Assembly: GCA_963681505.1 (NCBI GenBank)
Contig: OY811987.1
Span: 288,501 to 352,500, forward strand
Length of the DNA: 64,000 nucleotides
DNA from: Eunapius fragilis
Taxonomy: Eukaryota > Porifera > Demospongiae > Spongillida > Spongillidae
Direction of reading: 5' to 3'
Below, piece by piece: positions 1 through 13,296 of the stretch (the stretch's first letter is position 1; each line of letters begins with the position of its first letter). The position numbers and the translations under genes were made by a program. The notes below the pieces were generated by a model. The model had not been told where the DNA came from, did not search any database, and worked only from the letters and a program-made list of their open reading frames with translations.

Positions 1-655
1 AAGGGGCTATGTGCCTTTCCACTGTAAGGGCTATGAGCCTTTCCACTGTGAGGGCTATGAGCCTTTCCACTGTGAGGGCTATGAGCCTTTCCACTGTGAG
101 GGCTATGTGCCTTTCCACTATGAGGGCTATGAGCCTTTCCACTGTGAGGGCTATGTGCCTTTCCACTGTGAGGGCTATGTGCCTTTCCACTATGAGGGCT
201 ATGAGCCTTTCCACTGTGAGGGCTATGAGCCTTTCCACTGTGAGGGCTATGTGCCTTTCCACTATGAGGGCTATGAGCCTTTCCACTGTGAGGGCTATGT
301 GCCTTTCCACTATGAGGGCTATGAGCCTTTCCACTGTGAGGGCTATGAGCCTTTCCACTGTGAGGGCTATGAGCCTTTCCACTGTGAGGGCTATGTGCCT
401 TTCCACTGTGAGGGCTATGTGCCTTTCCACTGTGAGGGCTATGAGCCTTTCCACTATGAGGGCTATGAGCCTTTCCACTGTGAGGGCTATGAGCCTTTCC
501 ACTGTGAGGGCTATGTGCCTTTCCACTGTGAGGGCTATGAGCCTTTCCACTGTGAGGGCTATGAGCCTTTCCACTGTGAGGGCTATGTGCCTTTCCACTG
601 TGAGGGCTATGAGCCTTTCCACTATGAGGGCTATGTGCCTTTCCACTATGGTGCC
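1..655. repeat. 24-bp minisatellite, about 27 copies
   Basis: A tandem array with a unit of 24 bases runs from the window edge to about 655. Units differ mainly at two places, one giving TGT or TAT and the other GAG or GTG. On the plus strand two of the three frames stay open throughout; one reads a repeated octapeptide of the form PFH(C/Y)EGY(E/V). Because 24 is a multiple of three, openness alone is weak evidence of coding. It may lie in the first intron of, or upstream of, the QPCT-like gene. Confidence 0.9.
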
Positions 656-1066
656 ATACCAGTCATCTCCACTTGTGCTTTCTCTTTTGCATGCACGCAT
701 AGAGTTCTTGGATATTTTTCTAAGCTTAATGGCTAATGCGTTATTTAGCAAATTGCCTACCAGAAAAAATGGCTATTTCAACTAGTTACTGCGACAGTTA
801 TCTTTAGTGGAAAGGCATTGGGTGCATGTGAGGGTGTTGTGAGTGTGTGTGTGGGTGTGAATGTAGAGTGTGTGGGCGGTTGTTGTTACGTCTGTAAGTT
901 GTTTATATACCATGTGAACGGGGAGGGGGGCATTATGAATAGTGCCCCCCTGTTTGTATTATAATCATATTCATAGTAGTGGTTGCCTCCCCCTGCTCAT
1001 GACTAAGGGGCAGCTTCTCACGTACCCTCCCCCTTACTGTTGGAGGGGCGGGGCCTAGTACTATTT

Positions 1067-1068
<2 letters not shown>

Positions 1069-1126
<58 letters not shown>

Positions 1127-1130
1127 TTGA
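1069..1130. repeat. (GT)n microsatellite
   Basis: Nearly pure GT dinucleotide run just before the first recognised QPCT exon. A second run lies at about 1828-1903 in the intron right after the donor of the exon ending at 1824. Confidence 0.9.
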
Positions 1131-1148
1131 AATGGCCATACCAGTGGT

Positions 1149-3482
<2,334 letters not shown>

Positions 3483-4464
3483 TTAAGCTCACCATTATGC
3501 ATTACATGTAAATGAAAGCACATGAAGTAGTGAACGCCTTTATATTGGAGCACCCTACCATGGGGGGTTGGGCATCTTATACAGTGAGAGGCCAGGTCTT
3601 GATTTGGGCAACCAATATTCCCACGAGTAAGTTTCGAATGAAGTTAAAACTGAGTTTGAGCCAGGTGGTAATCACATTAGTGAATTGCGTACAAGGCCAA
3701 TCGTGTCACAGTCAGTGCCTGCTGTTGCTGTGGTTGCCAATAAGAGATGGATACTATTGGGTGTATGCATGCAGTACGCGCGTGCGTGCATGCATGTGTT
3801 GTGTGTGCCCGCATCGATGGCCATGATCCAGAATTTTTCATATTGTGAACTTAGCCGATAACAATTTTGGGGTCGGTTTCACTTGTCGATTTCTCCTTAC
3901 GCACCTGTTTTGTTGGTGCGTTGCCAAAACTTCAGAGTAATGAATGACGTTTGAACGTTGCGCAATTGGTGTGTAATCATTTACAAGCTGTGAATACCTC
4001 CATTCGCCAGATCCCGTGGGATCTACGCGGGCAACTCCTGCGGAGTGGGGGCTACAAGGAATGTGCAGCGTAAGCACACTGTTATGACCAACAAACATCA
4101 TTTCCTCCATCGCGCGCGCGCACATCGGCTTTGCCCAATTGACGACTTTTTGTAAAGTTGGGGGACATTTAATTATAAAAACGTTAGCAGGCCAGCTGCC
4201 AGATGGACCTAACACGGGGGAAGAGGGGGGGGGGGGGGAGTTTACACATGAAAAGATACATTAAAGTGTTCGCAACAAACGGTGGAAGCAGTGAACAGTA
4301 CAAAACAGAACGCACAGCAAAGTCCTGCGAGGCCAGCTCGAGGGGTAGACACACAAACGTCTTAGGCGACAAGAGAACACAGTGATGGTGTGGTGGAAGG
4401 TTAGGGAGAACTCTCAAGGAAACATGAGACATCCAGGATAAAAAATAAAAAATAAAAAAAACAG
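3483..4464. other. Convergent intergenic region, QPCT and SRF 3' ends
   Basis: No gene recognised. It holds the 3' ends of two convergent genes, a G-run near 4220 and an A-rich stretch at 4438-4462 just past the SRF stop. Confidence 0.6.
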
Positions 4465-5801
4465 TTACATGTGTCTCATGGGGGAATGTCCAGTCATGGG
4501 GCTACCAGTGGAGTACCCATGGGGACTGTATCTGCTCTGGATGGGACTGTGGCTTGGACTCCTGTCATACTGCTCCATTGGACCCAGGTGGGGGCTGCCA
4601 CCCATGTGATTTGGCGATCCAAGGTCGTCAATCATCACAGACTGGTGGGGCAGCTGGGATGCCTGGGAGTACACAGGTCCCGGGCTCCCCGGGTAGGGGG
4701 AGGGCGTGGCCGTGTACGTCCGCGGTGGTGAGTAGCTTGGTGGCGGGGAAGCGTGTGGGGACAGGTTCTGAGATGTCGAGGCCAGGGTCTGGACGTGCAT
4801 GGGGTGGCTCTGGGCCATGATGGCATGAGTGGTCATCGTGTCGTGGCCTGAGAAGGGCATCTGCATCAGTCCCTGAGGGATGGTCACGATACCCTGGTTC
4901 ATGATGGGCATGGCGCCTGAGGTACACACGGAGACCATGCCGTGCTGAAAGGGAAAAAGGCGGAGAAAGGACGATCACGCATCGTTTGCGGCATGGGGGT
5001 GTAGCGCGCTCCTTTTACGTTCGTTATTTTACGCAAAAAACAACTTTTTAAAAAATTACCTTGTTGTAGTCTTCCTCGTTAACGGCGTAACCAAGGTCGG
5101 TTTCTTCGTAACCGGAAACGTTCATCCGCATGTCGTATTCCATCACGGGGTTGACCACACTTGTGGGCGGGTCAGGGCTATGCAGGCAAGTCTGTATGAG
5201 CGCCTTGCCGGCGTCAGACGTGATCATGGGCTGGAGCTTAGGTGTTGCAAACGTGTACACATGACCGGTCTCCGAGGCAACGAGGAGCATCACTTGTGTT
5301 CCTGTGAGAGTACTGAGTTCATAGGCCTGAGAAAAGAAGGCGAAAGCGAAATAAAAATTTAGCTACTAAAAGTCGTTCTTCCAACAAGCGTACCTTCTTC
5401 ATAATTCCGGATTTTCTCTTTGAGAAGGTTGTGTATCTTCGCAGTTTGTTCTGGATGTATTCCATTTGAATCTTGACGCGACCGCGAGTTTTTTTGCCGG
5501 GGGCGGGCTTAGGCTTTTCGTCGTTCGACTGTACAGAGTCGTCGTTGTCGCTAACGCTTGACCGTTCGTTATCTTCCATCTTACGCTTGTGAGGGAGGTA
5601 CTGGGTTCCTGGGACAAAGGGGTCGTTTGTTGACTCTTGAGGGTTGGGGCTGTATCTTTCTCCGAGCATACTTGAAGAAGTTTGACCAGCAGGCTGACCA
5701 GCAGACCTGAACTTCTGTGAGGTTTTAGGAGCCGAGAGGGTTGGCTTATTCTTCGCACTCGCGAAGCTTGTACGTGACTGTGACTTCCCGTTTTCACTCA
5801 T
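4465..5801 (-). CDS. SRF: Serum response factor, MADS-box transcription factor
   Basis: Nuclear transcription factor that binds CArG boxes and controls cytoskeletal and immediate-early genes, often with MRTF or TCF partners. Three exons on the minus strand: 5394-5801, 5060-5326 and 4465-4944, giving 384 residues. The MADS box begins at about residue 108 (GRVKIQMEYIQNKLRRYTTF) and crosses the exon 1/2 junction right after SGIMKK, then continues as AYELSTLTGTQVMLLVAS and the SAM extension GHVYTFATPKLQPMI. The N-terminus is Ser-rich and acidic with a KKTRGR basic stretch. The C-terminal exon is rich in Pro, Ser, His, Met and Gly, as expected for an activation domain. Head-to-head with TRMT61B. 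Confidence 0.95.
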
Positions 5802-5975
5802 GCTTATATGACTCCAGGTTAGCAGGAATTACCTTGTATGGAAAGCCCTTGTTCGCTTCTCTTTTATTTGATAGATTTTATACCACAAAGCTTAAATCAC
5901 CCTTATATGGCACCAATTGTGTCACGTGAGATGCGAGTTTAAATTTATGTCGGGCTCGTCTAAAAAAAATTCCGC
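5802..5975. promoter_or_regulatory. Putative two-way promoter, SRF/TRMT61B
   Basis: Only 174 bp separate the two start codons. An AT-rich stretch and a TCACGTGA E-box palindrome near 5922-5929 are visible. Function is inferred from the head-to-head layout. Confidence 0.55.
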
Positions 5976-8299
5976 ATGAAGTTACTGAGCCTAATACGAC
6001 ACGTTCGTATTTCTGTTGTGCACAAATGCCGTAACATGAGCCATAGCTTTGCTTATGGCGAACAGGTGTTAGCCATTGACCAGAAGGGACGAAAATACCT
6101 ATTTGAATTGAGGGAGAGCGGAGAGTTACACCTAAATAGCGGGAGGTTGCTCCACAGCACCATCAGTGCTGGGTGCCCCGGGCAGCGCTTTAAAACTCAT
6201 TTAGGAACAGCAGACTTGGTGGTGAGGAGACCAAGCCTAGAGGAATACACCCTTCTGATGTCAAGGGGACCCACCCCAACCTATCCTAAAGACATCCTTG
6301 CAATGATTGGATTGATGAACGTTGGCCTAGGCTCAACAGTTGTCGAAGCAGGATCAGGGTCTGGGGCTATGACTCTGCACCTTTCAAAAGCAGGTTGGCC
6401 TTTCATTTTGAATTTATTCATCACCTGGAATTTGACACCATTAAAAGAACAGGGAATTCACTGTTAAGTACATTCATTAGGGACTTGGGGGGTGAAAATA
6501 AAGGGGGGGGGGGGGGAGAGAGAGAGAGAGAGGGAGAAAGCCAACTGAGTTTTTTTGCCTGGTTTCTGTGTTCAGTGCTGCGGTTAACTCTCAGTGGTAC
6601 CACATCCTTGTCTGTATGGGTGAAAGAAGTCATATCAAATGTCCCATGTCATATCCCCCATCAACCCCTTCTCTTCCTCTCGTGCACACATGTCACTTCC
6701 TTTCATGTTGCCTGTTCTGTTCTGCTGCGGAACTCAAGTTGGGAAAGAGGGGCGAGTGTACAGCTTTGAAGTGAAGGACACTCATCTTGCCCACGCCACA
6801 AAAAACTATCGAAGATGGCTGAGATCACAGGAGTCCCAAGGCTCCAGCTGCTGCTCCGATAATGTGCAGTTCTTCAACGATGACCTAGCCAACGTGGCTC
6901 ACTATATCCGCGAAGAAGTGGATGCAGTGAGCTCCAATGTGTAGTGCTTTGCAGTCATAACACTGTGTACACTGCCCCCCCCCCCCCCCCATTCTTTTGC
7001 ACTGCCATACTCCACTTGACACCCCTTGCCTCTTGTACTCCTCTCCTTACTCCCACTGGCCACGCCTTCACTTCACACATAGTTCCCTGCTCCTACACCA
7101 CCCTCCCTCCCACCTTTCCCAAGCCACCTTGTACATACTTTGCAGCCCCCCCAGTAACCACCTAGTGTGTGTGTGTGTGTGTGTGTACACCTCTGTTGCG
7201 TCCTACACACAGGCGCACACTTGTCTCACCGCCAATAGTCTGATGCATGTTACGTCAAGCGAGTTATGGCTTTACATCCCATTCGTTGAGTCTCTCTCTG
7301 TACCAGGAACCTGCCATTTCTATGGTCTCTTGTCCATGCCTTGTTAATTTTGTGTTCATACACAAAAACACAAAATAAAAATTTGATACCTCTGTTCATG
7401 ACAGTATCATGTAGCTGTGCCTGTAGCCCTGCTGTATCATGTAGCCTTGTAGTCTTCATTATCCTCTCATGTTTTTTTCAACCCATTCTCTGCTGCATTC
7501 CTGTCAGGTCGCACTGGACATACTTGACCCTGCAGCAGTCGTTTCTCAAGTGACCCATATTCTGAAGCCTTCCGGAGTTGTGGTAGCATATCTTCCCAAG
7601 TATGTGGTAACCTCTTCCCCCCCCCCCCCTTCCTCTAGTTATCATCACGACCTCATTGGTAGTAGTTTTGAACTTCTGTGGGTCAGTGATGCATGCTGAG
7701 GTGTGCTTGGGTCATGTCTGTGGTGCTAATTGGGCTGACTACTGGAGTCTGGGTACATGTAAGGAGAAGTTCACTTAGGAAGCTAAGCTTGGAATGGGGA
7801 GGGGCCTTGTTGTATAAACCTTCTCTAACATTGCCTGTCAAATCGGGTAGGAACCAAATAATGTACCAGATAACTTTTGTGTCTGTGCTATTTGTGACAA
7901 TGTGGATGTGTTAGAGCACTTGGGAAGCAGCTGCTGTCACAGGCTAACCCCCTCAGTGTCACCCAGGTAGTGGCACTGGTGGAGCACATTGGCACAACCT
8001 CTGCCCTGGAGTGTGAGGATGTGATTGAGGTGATCTATCGTCACTGGACAGTGATGCCTGCTTGGAAGAAACACAGCTACCTCACATCTCCACCATCTGA
8101 AGAGCCGACTGAACAGAGCGCCGAGTCAGCAATGACGACCAATAGAAGCCAGCACTTCATCTCGCGCCCACAGCACTTCCAACCTCCTCACACAGGTAAA
8201 TACCCCTTGGCTTGTAGTATTGGCACAGTGCACTTGGCATTTAGTCACTCAATTCCTCTTATAGCATTTCTGGTGCAGCTAAGGAAGGTCCTGAAGTGA
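5976..8299 (+). CDS. TRMT61B: tRNA (adenine-58-N1)-methyltransferase, mitochondrial type
   Basis: SAM-dependent enzyme making m1A58 in mitochondrial tRNAs (and m1A in mitochondrial rRNA in human). Five exons, all in phase: 5976-6393, 6739-6926, 7508-7599, 7957-8195 and 8265-8299. Diagnostic stretches are PSLEEYTLLMSRGPTPTYPK, motif I VVEAGSGSGAMTLHLSKA, GRVYSFEV, VALDILDP, NVTQVVALVEHI, and the terminal FLVQLRKVLK. These follow human TRMT61B rather than TRMT61A, which lacks the EEYTLLMxRGP motif. The start at 5976 leaves about 20 residues rich in Arg, Ile and His before MSHSFAYGE, suitable for a mitochondrial presequence; a later Met at 6036 is the alternative. Tail-to-tail with the Speedy gene. 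Confidence 0.93.
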
Positions 8300-9608
8300 G
8301 AAAATGGATCTGCCCACATACCACCGTGGCGGGAGAGAAATACGTTCGTCTCTGCTTGCTACAATGACTGCTACACCCTTTATGTGGTACAGACATCAAC
8401 AGTTAAAAATTCCCTTTGATACTCACATGTTATTTGCAGTGTTGCAAATAAACACACACACACACACACGACAATGAAACATGCACATCAATTGGTCATA
8501 CTCAAGCGCAATGTCCAGAGGTATCCTTCCAGTGGTATTGGGGGCACAGCCCTTTCACTCCTCGTGGCATTCACTGCACTCCTGACACCTCCTGACACTT
8601 GGTCCTTGGTTCACAATTTCTGTGGCAGAGAGAACCTCTGACCTGTGTACTAAGTAAACAGCATCCCCCATGTGTGTAGGAGTGCACTAATTGGCTAGTG
8701 TACAGACATACAATTACATTGGGTCACAGCTATTCCATCAGCTTTAAACCACAACATTCCAGCCACTGCTAAATATAGCCACAGTTATTTACAGACAATT
8801 AAGCCACACCTTCAGTTGTTCCAGCTCAGGACACAGAATATTTATTTATTAAATAAATCATAACCTAACCTTCTGCGTAACTAGAGTCAATCTCGTCTAA
8901 CAAATCCTGCTTTTGCACCAGGGTTCTGCCTTGGTACCCGCGGGTACCTTGGTGGTCTTGCGCCTTTCTTGCCCAGGTGCAGTGAGCACAGAATGCAGGA
9001 GAGGTTCGCCCATACAAGGATAGTGTACTCCTCAGGTAGCCACGCTGTGCCCCTCCGTGGAATGGTAGCCTCTGGCGCTGCCACAGTTCGTGGCCTGGGG
9101 ACATTGCCATTACCTGGGTGTAGTGCGGGAGGCATGCATGAGTGTGTCATGGCCTGGGGACCAGCGGGGTAAGCATTATGACCTGAGTATGGTGGGGGAA
9201 GGGAGGGTATGCGTGACTGTCATGGCCTGGGGACCATTGGGGTAAGCATTATGACCTGAGTATGGTGGGGAAGGGAAGGTATGCGTGACTGTCATGGACT
9301 GGGGACCAGTGGGGTAAGCATTATGACCTGAGTATGGCGGGGAAGGGAGGGTATGCGTGACTGTCATGGCCTGGGGACCAGCGGGGTAAGCATTATGACC
9401 TGAGTATGGCGGGGAAGGGAGAGTATGCGTGACAGTCATGGACTGGGGACCAGTGGGGTAAGCATTATGACCTGAGTATGGCGGGGAAGGGAGGGTATGC
9501 GTGACTGTCATGGCCTGGGGACCAGTGGGGTAAGCATTATGACCTGAGTATGGTGGGGAAGGGAGGGTATGCGTGACTGTCATGGACTGGGGACCAGTGA
9601 GGTAAGCA
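8300..9608. other. Intergenic region and 3' end of the Speedy gene
   Basis: Holds the TRMT61B 3' end (a CA run at about 8452-8470), unremarkable sequence to about 8865, then a minus-strand stretch at 8865-9170 that could encode a Speedy C-terminal tail, and most of the 72-bp array. No independent gene is recognised. Confidence 0.5.
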
Positions 9609-9665
9609 TTATGACCTGAGTATGGTGGAGAAGGGAGGGTATGCGTGACTGTCATGGCCTGGGAA
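9170..9665. repeat. 72-bp tandem repeat, about 7 units
   Basis: About seven copies of a 72-bp unit differing at a few positions (CAGTGGG or CAGCGGG; GGACTGG or GGCCTGG). 72 bp equals 24 codons, and on the minus strand one frame reads repeats containing [14 protein letters not shown]. It lies at or just past the 3' end of the Speedy coding region. Confidence 0.9.
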
Positions 9666-10789
9666 GGTAGGACGTGTATTGGTGGGCTAAAAGAAGCCAA
9701 ACTGAAGCAGAATTACAGCTAAGAAATGTGATATTTCAGCATGTTAGGTGTAGGGTGCCAAGCTAAAAAAGAAGGCAAATATGGTAATATTGTAATTTCC
9801 TTAACATCCTGTTTACTGCTATGACTCATTAATATTAGGATTGCTTGCGGCTGACGACATTGCATGCGGTCCATTACAAGTGCCCTGTTGCGTGGACAGC
9901 TAGTTGAGAGGGCATGCAGCTATGTAGGGTAAACACAGGCAGTCCAAAGCAGGAAATTTACCTCATCACAAGTTCTTTTACTAACTGAGGCCCGGTAAGA
10001 CATCTTACGCCATAGCTCATCACGTTTAGCCAAGAACGATGGGAACTTTGTCATCCATCCACCCCCTAGTGCCCAGGAAAATATTTCATACTTCTCGTCT
10101 TCTTCGTCTTCTTCCATGTCATTAGCAAGGTAGCTAAGGTATGGGTGTGTGTGAGGGACAGTGTGTACATACACAGGACACAAGCATGTACACACACGTG
10201 TGCATACACAACTCAAGACACATAATTCACATCACTGCAGACACTCACAGTGCAATAAAGAAGTTGACTCGATTGTACAGCTCAATAGGGAGGGAGGCTC
10301 TTCTGAAGTACACATAGACCATAGCCAACAGATACTGCACAAAATCGCCACGTCCAATGAGGAATAATAATTGGGGGACGTTGCATATAGCTTAAGGTAC
10401 CTTGTCAGCCAACTTGGCACACAAGTCAACCCATAAGAAGTCCTGTATGACATCATCCTCTGGTGTTGAGGGAAACAACTGCTTGTTAGAGGGAGAAGGA
10501 AGAAACGCCTGTACCTAAAAGCTTGAAGTAAGCAGCCAAGTAAGGATTCGTAAGCAACTTGGGTGCCTTGCTGTCGCATTGCAATGCGTAGCCACGCAGA
10601 CTACAAGCAATGGACAACACACATAAGTAACTGGTTTTAACAACTCCATTTAAGGCAATAGTCCAGTAACGGCTTCTAGGGAGTCTACCTGTGTCTACGG
10701 CTGTATTCCGCGTCTGACAGTTCTTCGCTTTCACTATGGCGCCGCTTATGCCCAGCAACAGCACGATGCACTACGTGCCGCAATGACAT
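9609..10789 (-). CDS. SPDYA: Speedy/RINGO family CDK activator
   Basis: Binds and activates CDK1/CDK2 without cyclin, acting in meiosis and the G1/S and G2/M steps. Well-supported exons: 10689-10789, 10515-10600, 10401-10459, 10249-10334 and 9962-10133; their phases all agree. Together they give the RINGO core: YLAAYFKLL joined to [20 protein letters not shown], then [42 protein letters not shown] and WALGGGW. Intron 2 is only 55 bp. The C-terminus is unsure: an exon from 9686 to a stop at 9609 fits the phase, but another frame runs through the 72-bp repeats to about 9176 and perhaps into 8865-9150. A Met at 10876 would add 29 residues. The symbol means family; SPDYA/C orthology is untested. 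Confidence 0.85.
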
Positions 10790-10876
10790 CGTCCTTTTAT
10801 TAGCAGTATAATCTGCTCTTAAGCACTGTCCCAGACGCAGAGTACTCCTGTTACACTGCATTTGTAACAGCTGCAA

Positions 10877-12059
10877 ATGAGCGCTCTAATGCGGACAGGA
10901 GCCATTGTACAGCTGAATGAGGTTAAGTGTCCCGCCAGCTGGCTTTGCTCATGCGCACTCGTCCCTTCAATCAATTTATCTTGTGTGCTGAGGAAATGTC
11001 GTGTGTAAAATAGCATTTTAAGTTCAGCCAAATGAATACGTAGTACATACAGGTGTCCACGAAAGAACGCAACGCTAATGCTTTCAAATAAAAGCGTTGT
11101 GTTTATTCAGGGGTGAAAAACATTTTTGTTGGAGTAGTTTCAGATATTTTAACATCACAGTTTTTATAATGTAGCTGAGTACTTCACGCACACCCTCCAC
11201 CTTTCTATTTGCATATCTCATAGGGAGATTGCATGTGGCCATTAGGAAATCCAACCCCAGACATCTTGTGTTACATCTAACAATACCCTCATGGATATAT
11301 GAGTGATATTTGACCAATAAATGAGTTCCAATGCCATTGTCATTGAGAATGAGAAGGGTAAGACTTAATGCATACACTTGTAAGTGACTTTATGTAACTA
11401 TTTCCATTTAATGCTTTTCTCTACTACAGACATCTCCTTGTATCCTCTGTAAAGAAGTATGCACACAGCCACCAGAAAACTCTTTGCATTCTATTTAAAA
11501 CAAGTACCAGTGGCAAAAAGGAGGGGTGGGGGAGGTGGTAGGAAGGAGAAAACTTTTATCAAGGTAACCAAGTTGTGGATAGTTTTATTCAGGCAGGAGA
11601 CATAGGAAACCATATGTTAGATGGTGATAGCAGAGAACAAGAACATCATGCCTCCATAGGGAAGGCCAGTGTGAAGCCCTCACTCCCCCAGCCCTCACTC
11701 CCCCATCCTCACTCCCCCAGCCCTCACTCCCCCAGCCCTCACTCCCCCAGCCCTCACTCCCCCAGCCCTCACTCCCCCATCCCTCACTCCCCCACCCTCA
11801 CTCCCCCAGCCCTCACCCCAATCCCACCTTCACAGGTGTCAGGCTCACACTTTCCAACTGTTAGTGTGTGCCACCTCAGCACAGACCATTGCTACAGGCA
11901 TGTGAAAAATGAGAAAGCTGTCACAAATACACCAATGGTTCAAGACAATGTAAAATGGATTAATTTTCATTGCTGGATCGTAAGCATGTGGTCTGTGGGG
12001 TGTGTACGTACAGTTCTGATATGCTGGAGCATTTTGTACACAGTTCTGACAAGGATGGC
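10877..12059. other. Gap between the Speedy 5' end and the NRDE2 3' end
   Basis: Contains a minisatellite at about 11,690-11,830 with the 15-bp unit CCCTCACTCCCCCAG. A 97-codon minus-strand frame at 11084-11377 has ordinary amino-acid composition but no recognised homology or splice partner. Otherwise nothing is seen. The Speedy promoter should lie just above 10,790-10,880. Confidence 0.5.
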
Positions 12060-12633
12060 TTAAAATGAACTTTTAGTTCCAGCAGCATCCATGCAGTGCT
12101 TGTCCAATGTGGTTGCCGTGGCATCCAAGCACAACTTCACCTCTTCAAGTGGTGCTCTCACGCGTATATGCTTCTCTTCCAATATTTCAACAAACTTGCT
12201 TGCCTCAGTGGGGAAATAGAAGGTTGCATCACAGCAGAGGGCCTTCAAGAACAGAACAGGGTAAACCACACCCCCAGACCTACACAAACCACAATCGCTT
12301 ACCTATACAAACCACACCCCCAGACCTACACAAACCACACCTCCAACAAGCCTCACACCCAAACCTATACAAACCTAGACACCATCTGATTAGAAAGTTT
12401 TTAACTAGCAATCAACACACCTACATACGCAACATAACACACTTACTTAAGCCACGCCTACCTACCTTACTCCACGGGCAGTGGTGAATGCCTTGATAAA
12501 AGGCCGCTTTTGCCTGCACAGCATTCTTGTGTTCCATCTAAATGAACCAAAGCTTGAATCTGTGAACAGTACACATGCATACACACACACACACACACGT
12601 ACACACACGTACACACACACACACGTACACACA

Positions 12634-12684
<51 letters not shown>

Positions 12685-13252
12685 GGGTCATTTCACTATT
12701 GCTTCTCAGATACTGTTGTTGCTTATCATATTCTGATATGTGGTTTACAAAATACTAATCACCTATAATTGATTTTTTACCACTTGGGTTAGCTCATATC
12801 TTTGCCATACTGATGTAATTGGCATCAAATTGAAGCCCATTCTTACTAGAACTAAACTATGTGATTCATTTGTCTCAGTGGTGAAAGGGTTAAATTGTTA
12901 CTTGCTTACTGAAATAAAATCTCTGAGTATCAACAAACTCTGGGCATAAACCTGTGAACACCACACTCAGCTGTTTTAGCCCTAATCTAAACTAAGTGTG
13001 TTTACATATCTGTGTTAAAAACCAAAGTTGTGGTTAATCTGTGCCATGACTCAGCAAATATTTTAACAGGAAGTAGACACATATACAGAGAAGCATAGTG
13101 GAGGTAACAGCTCTACCAGAAACACCACTTGGTTTAGAGATTAGGGCTAAAACAGCTGATTAAAAGGCGTTCACAGGCTTCAGGCTGCACAATAAAAAAA
13201 AAAACTTGATTATCACAGGGAGTAATACCTCTGTTACAAAAACTGTGCTTAT

Positions 13253-13296
<44 letters not shown>

